A stretch of DNA of 64,000 nucleotides from Acanthosoma haemorrhoidale (Eukaryota > Arthropoda > Insecta > Hemiptera > Acanthosomatidae), in contig OV884013.1 of NCBI GenBank assembly GCA_930367205.1, positions 85,809,333 through 85,873,332 on the forward strand, given 5' to 3'. Every line of letters begins with the position of its first letter. The stretch's first letter is position 1. Under the pieces are notes generated by a model, which was not told the DNA's origin, ran no database searches, and saw nothing but the letters and a program-made list of their open reading frames with translations. Below, in pieces: positions 59,647 through 64,000 of the stretch. A program made the position numbers and the translations under genes.

Positions 59647-60284
59647 TTATCGAATCAAAGAACTTAGTGTGTCTTCTGTGATGGTGGGGACTTCGAACTT
59701 TTCGTGGATGTCGGGAGCCTTCATATTACGAAAAGGGGTGTGCCATAGTGCTGTGCGCAGGATGTTGTTCTGGAAGCTCTGGAGTCGAGTTATTGTGCTG
59801 GTGTGTAGGAATCGGAAGTGTGGTGTCCCAAACAGTAGAGCTGGCCTCAGGACGCTCTTATATAGTAACAGTTTCAGCAGAAGGGATATACCCGGGCTTG
59901 TGATGAGATGCTGGAGAGAGTAGTAAGTCCTACGTACTATTTTCAACTTCTTCTGCAGGTGTGTGTAGAACGTCATGTGTCTGCCTAGGTTGATGCCGAG
60001 GTAGCATATGCTTTTGGAAAGTTTGCATTCAGTCCCGTCTATGGTGAAGCTGGTCGGACGCTTCCGTTTTCCAAGCTGGAAGGAGACGATCCCTTGAGTT
60101 TTAGCTGACTGGGGCCCTCTGCGGCCTTTAGAGCTTTCGCTGGGTTGAGGCTGGTGCTGTAGACCCCTATATCGTCCGCATATGCCACTACCTCACAATG
60201 GGAGTATGATGCACCTACTATGTGCGCGGTGTAGATGTTGAAGAGTAGGGGTCCCAGCACCGACCCTTGGGGAACTCCGACGAC
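59647..60284 (-). pseudogene. LINE-A-group RT remnant (palm YADD block to thumb)
   Basis: Minus-strand translation gives GVPQGSVLGPLLFNIYTAHI, then AYADDIGVYSTSLN. There is a small deletion and a frameshift, then RKRPTSFTIDGTECKLSKSI, HLQKKLKIVRRTYYSL, LLLYKSVLRPALLFGTPHF and MKAPDIHEKFEVPTI. The catalytic YADD is kept. The same blocks in LINE-A are about 80% (palm) to 60% (thumb) identical at protein level by eye. The upstream RT fingers and all of the endonuclease are absent. Confidence 0.88.
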
Positions 60285-60677
60285 GAAATCTCTTAAGAGC
60301 GGTGGCTGTTGTTAATAGGGCTTGTTCCGTGGCACAAAACACTTTAGTATCCTGTTGTCCTTGTACTACATGGTATCCAGTGATTTTGTGTTTGTTGAGG
60401 AGCCTAACACGGCTACTATTTAATTTTCCCATTACTAGGGGAGGTATTGGTTTGGGCTTAGTGGGCTTAGTGGTCATGATGGCTCGGTTTGTGATGTTTG
60501 GGGTTGAACCGTATTTAGGGGTTCAAAAGAATTCGTAACCTGGGTTATACATTGTGGCACTGTTCTGGGTTGACAGTGTCCTTTGGGCTGGTGGAATCCC
60601 TCAAAATTGTCTGGAATTCTTTCGGGGGAATCACGTAAGTCATGTGTGACTTTTCAGGGGTCCCTACGGTTAGTCAT
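60285..60677 (-). pseudogene. LINE-A-group ORF1 N-terminal remnant
   Basis: The start is the ATG at 60677 (MTNRRDP then TGA), homologous to MASRRDP in LINE-A. After a frameshift the segment IPPLVMGKLNSSRVRLLNKH then YHVVQGQQDTKVFC corresponds to the LINE-A piece PLILGWINRYDLTRLL...IVQTQQNTKVLC, at only about one third identity. It ends at the deletion junction with the RT. All zinc knuckles are lost. Confidence 0.8.
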
Positions 60678-60950
60678 ACCACGGAAGGTCCGTGCGACGC
60701 ACGTCCAGTTCAGGGGGAGAGCCTCACTTATAATAGTTAAACGTACTCACCTGTCTTCACGGGAACAAAGCGCCACTGACTAAAATAACAAAACTTTACC
60801 AAATTTGAACTCTTGCCACAGTGGAAGATGGATAGCGTCTCTTGTTGTTCAGAAACTATGCATTCAGTTTTAACACAACGAGAGCTAGGTTAATTTCAAG
60901 AGAAGATAACCTTTTTGAATGTTTCACACTTTAGTTGCAACAATCGATTC
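60678..60950 (-). promoter_or_regulatory. 5' UTR of the second LINE-A-group copy
   Basis: Nearly the same sequence as 9633-9906. It includes the donor-like CAGGTGAGT and the GTGCGTCGCAC palindrome (60692-60702). Only about two dozen differences are seen by eye over 274 bases. Confidence 0.8.
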
Positions 60951-63539
60951 TCAATGATGTGACTAAGTGACTAATACTCGCCTGTTTATGAATAACAAAA
61001 CGCTTACGTATAAATTGCGAATGAGCTCTAAGGCGAAAAAAAAACGTTTAATTATTTTTTTTTGCACCGGTAGATTGACCATTTTTCCCATTATGCGCTC
61101 GGTTGAATAATCTTTCTATATCTTTACCGGCTCTAGACAAAATTACTGAATCGAACAGTAATTTTAAAGATATATTCTAGGACTACAAACTTCAACATCA
61201 AGAAAATAAAAAACCTGGGGGCTGGTAACTCTTCCCCTCATTTATTAATTGTGAAAGTGAGATGAAAGCAAGATTTCAAGAAAGAAAAAAGAATGGAAAA
61301 AAAGGAAATTCAAAGATGATATATGGAATGAATAATGAAATAATCGGTTAAAATAAAATGTATGGACGCCATTGATTTTAGAGATATTCTTTTAGAGATA
61401 TCCTGTCTTGTTAATAAATAAATAAATAACGGCATATTCCCTAACTTATAATACCTTGAAATATGCTAATTAATATTTGATCCTAATAAAGATGATAAGT
61501 TTGCCATAAAAACTTAAACGTGGAAAAAGTCAAATATATCATACATCATGGTCTTTAAAATCGTGAATTCTATGTTCTCCTAGCAAATATCAGTAATAGT
61601 TTGCCGATATTTGAGCCATTTAGATTTTTTTAAAGACGAAAAAGCTCTGAGAATACAGGCAACACTTGGTACATGATGGGATGTTGATAATTTTTTTTTT
61701 CATTCTTGATTCCGTATATTTTGGTTATTAAAATAATTCGGTAAATACAAATTAGTTAGAAATATAATATGGAGAAATTAGAATAAAATTGATCGTTTTA
61801 TCAACTAGTTATTACCGATTCCGAACTGGGAGGCTCCACTCCCAAAATACACAGGTTTCCGTGATGTTTTCTGCCGTAAAAATTATTCAGCCGCACTGAA
61901 ATATTTATGCTACATGACACAACAGCTCTGAATATGCAGATTAGCGCATGATTAAAACACTGTACCGAGTAGTGTAAAAAAAATGACGGTCCTGTCAAAA
62001 AGTGATAAATCTGAAGATATTTAAGATTGGAAGTTCTGAATTTTTCCTTTAGAATCAGGAAGCATTCGGGAAGGTAAGTATATATAATAAAAGTAATTTA
62101 AAAAGATATTTTAATTAAAAAAGTGCTTGATGCCAGCAATAGTAATGAAGTGAATTTCAATAGGTTCTTTTCCTGAAGACCTCATTCAAACAAATAAAGT
62201 GAAGTGTTATTGGCCAAAAACACCGCAAGATTAAAGAAACTGACGTAGTGGCTCCTACCCGCACCTGGGGTACCTGAGCATGTTTTTGTATTCTCACGTT
62301 GTCCTTGCTTGAGATTGTATGGATTTGAAAAGATACAATATATTTTATAATTAATGTCAAAATATTTAAAATGCTAAACAAAAAAAAACAAAAAAAAACA
62401 AGGCTCTACTACCAGTTTTCTGATCAATGCTATTCAACAGGATAAAAGTGTCCTACCTACGTCCTTATCCACGTGTCGGTAAACAGACCGGCCTTTGTGA
62501 TTATTGCTGAGCCCAAAGGGTCAGGTTCTACTCCAAACAGGCAATGCAGTTGCGAGAAGCTTCTTCGTATGTTCTACCTCATTGAACTGCGAGGAAACTC
62601 GAAAAACGTTGAGTTATAATTCTCATTTTTCCAATAGAGTCAAGGATTAATACTAAGTATACTATCAATTCTTTAACCAGCTCCAAAACCCTGAAAACTA
62701 TGAATTTGAAACTAATTTAGGCCATTTTAGATATTTTATTGTTCACCTCTTTTTCCCCATTTGGGGATGAGGCTGACAACTTGGATTCAAACGACATCAG
62801 GAATCACGATTCCTCTCAGAGAAAAGTAACACGAAAACTTCCGCATTGGATACTAATACCAGTCTTTTATTGTTATTATTACTTTTAAATGGAAATGTCC
62901 CCGAGCTTCCCCAACTTATTTTGCTATGGGTGGGTGCCTTACACTTCGCCGAGCTATTTGAGTAGCGAGCACGACTTAAATGACAGTTTTTATGACTTTT
63001 TTTTTTCCATAGCCGGTTAAACTGCTATGAACACGACTTCATGAATTCCATACCCTGCTTACTATAATAAAAAAATATTTGTTTTTGATTGCTAAGTAAT
63101 TAATTAATGTTCCTTCATTACTTTTTCATTGTGCTGCTTTTATTTTTAGAACTTTTTGGGAGCTAAATCGAACTGTCATGCCAAATATCAGATATTTAAA
63201 ACTACTGGTTGTTATGAAGTCAACGACAGTTTTAATAATTTTCTGTTAGTGCAACCCTTAATTTGATAGGCTATTAATTTGTTTTAATGTCCGTCAATTA
63301 ATGACACATGTTTGAACATCAATGTTCCGAATGGTTAAATAAATAAATAATGACACAATATTTTTCGGGCATTCCCAATATAGAATGAAACCTTCATGTA
63401 AATTATAGGTCAAACAAGTGACTCACACAGACTAGAACGGGCAGATACACTGGTCAAAACCTGAAAATTTCTGGTCTAGGAAAAAAAAACCCAAGAAACT
63501 AATAAATCGCTAAAATATTTGTTGCCTAAATAAACTTGT
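60951..63539. other. AT-rich sequence without recognised genes
   Basis: Nothing supported. 62500-62545 contains CCCAAAGGG..AGG.TCTA, which is like the foldback arm motif, but the match is too short to call. Confidence 0.45.
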
Positions 63540-64000
63540 CTAGCTCTCATTCCAACCAGCCATTTGGACTTTCTCGTCGAACTCGATTCTATCTAAAAAA
63601 ACCTGATCCATTCAAGCTTCTTTTCGAAAGAACAACCCACACAATATGCTGTTTTTCCAACTCTTCACAGTCAACGGCAAATCCAATGGATGTCCAGACA
63701 TCCATTAAATCCTCAAGGACGCCGCTCAACGTTTCTTCTTGGATATTCACTATTGTCATATTTCGCCTGGCACCTCATAGTAAATCTTTTTCCATCATCA
63801 TGATTCATCCATTCTGACTGTATGCCCAAACTTTTAAGTGCGTTGAACACGATGTATGCGTGAAATGTGATGTATGGAGATCACTGTACAATTTGTATTC
63901 TGCTCTGTTAGCCCAGACGCTGAAGAAACCGTTTTCTTGAAGAGCACCAAATCCTTCCTTTCCCCCAAGATCATACAAATCTGACTCATTTTTCAGCGGA
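63540..64000 (-). other. Protein-like sequence in shifting frames, unidentified
   Basis: On the minus strand, 63999 to about 63800 is open with ordinary composition (KNESDLYDLGGKEGFGALQE). Another frame overlaps it (NALKSLGIQSEWMNHDDGK). From 63753 a 59-codon frame reads MTIVNIQEETLSGVLEDLMD and on to VWTSIGF. A third frame continues with FLDRIEFDEKVQMAGWNES. Such a chain suggests a decayed coding region (gene, processed pseudogene or transposon) running in from the right. The EE...L..L...W..IG pattern faintly recalls MAP65/PRC1 N termini, but this is not enough to name it. Confidence 0.3.

Larger units (their letters stand above)
59253..60950 (-). mobile_element. Internally deleted second copy of the LINE-A group
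   Basis: Both ends are present. The 5' end GAATCGATTG (60950 downward) is the same first base as LINE-A, and the 3' UTR ends in an A/T-rich tail at 59253-59273. Between them, ORF1 is cut after its first third and joined directly to the RT at the GVPQGSVLG block, near 60285. Compared with LINE-A, about 2.2 kb is missing. The 3' UTR differs strongly from that of LINE-A and instead matches the fragment at 9286. No TSD could be found. Confidence 0.88.

Noticed and set aside
59253..60970. TSD for the second long LINE-A-group copy (GTGAC near both ends)
   Set aside because: Only five bases match and they are not aligned with the element ends, so I do not call it.

Overview
The window looks like arthropod, probably insect, nuclear DNA: strongly AT-rich, intron-bearing, with long non-coding stretches and many animal-type transposable elements (Jockey-like LINEs, LTR retrotransposons, a Tigger/pogo-like DNA transposon). 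Nothing bacterial is present: no operons, no rRNA, no CRISPR. The species cannot be fixed from the sequence alone.

Host genes. The best-supported gene is on the minus strand. It is a GMC (glucose-methanol-choline) oxidoreductase of the insect glucose-dehydrogenase type. Its first coding exon (30632-30862) encodes a signal peptide and the FAD-binding GxGxxG motif. The next exon (2149-2290) encodes the continuation of the Rossmann fold. Both splice junctions are phase 0, so the two exons join in frame across an intron of about 28.3 kb. The 5' UTR exon(s) must lie above 30862, and the rest of the gene lies off the left edge. On the plus strand, 44384-44597 looks like the terminal coding exon of a second, unrecognised gene. 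The extreme right end (63600-64000, minus) has protein-like translation in several frames that I could not identify.

Mobile DNA fills the giant intron and the region to its right. LINE-A (9633-13643, plus) has a 12-bp target-site duplication (TSD), a poly(A) tail, a three-knuckle ORF1 and a reverse transcriptase (RT), but a collapsed endonuclease. LINE-B (14600-18121, minus) has an intact 5' end and a perfect 14-bp TSD, yet its 3' end falls inside the RT coding region. A second copy of the LINE-A group (59253-60950, minus) has both ends but a large internal deletion. Several short 3' fragments of the same group occur at 9286, 19521, 28621, 47664 and 57488. There are two solo LTRs of one family (20888-21760 and 46157-47062), each with a 5-bp TSD. 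There is a Tigger/pogo-like element (51289-53310) whose transposase can be followed through frameshifts. Older relics are a LINE endonuclease (27660-27910) and an RT/RNase H fragment (50430-51190).

Unclassified repeats include a 230-bp direct repeat with three differences between copies (22897 and 23640), a foldback-like inverted repeat (34499-35903) with a third copy at 57860, a diverged pair at 4648/5425, another at 31745/32985, and three tRNA-like SINE relics.

The most unusual observations concern the LINEs. The 5' UTR of the LINE-A group is roughly 92% identical between two copies whose ORFs have diverged far more. Its 3' UTR folds into consecutive perfect hairpins, one with a compensatory change in the second copy. 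LINE-B is a 3'-truncated insertion that still has textbook TSDs. All identities are eye estimates.
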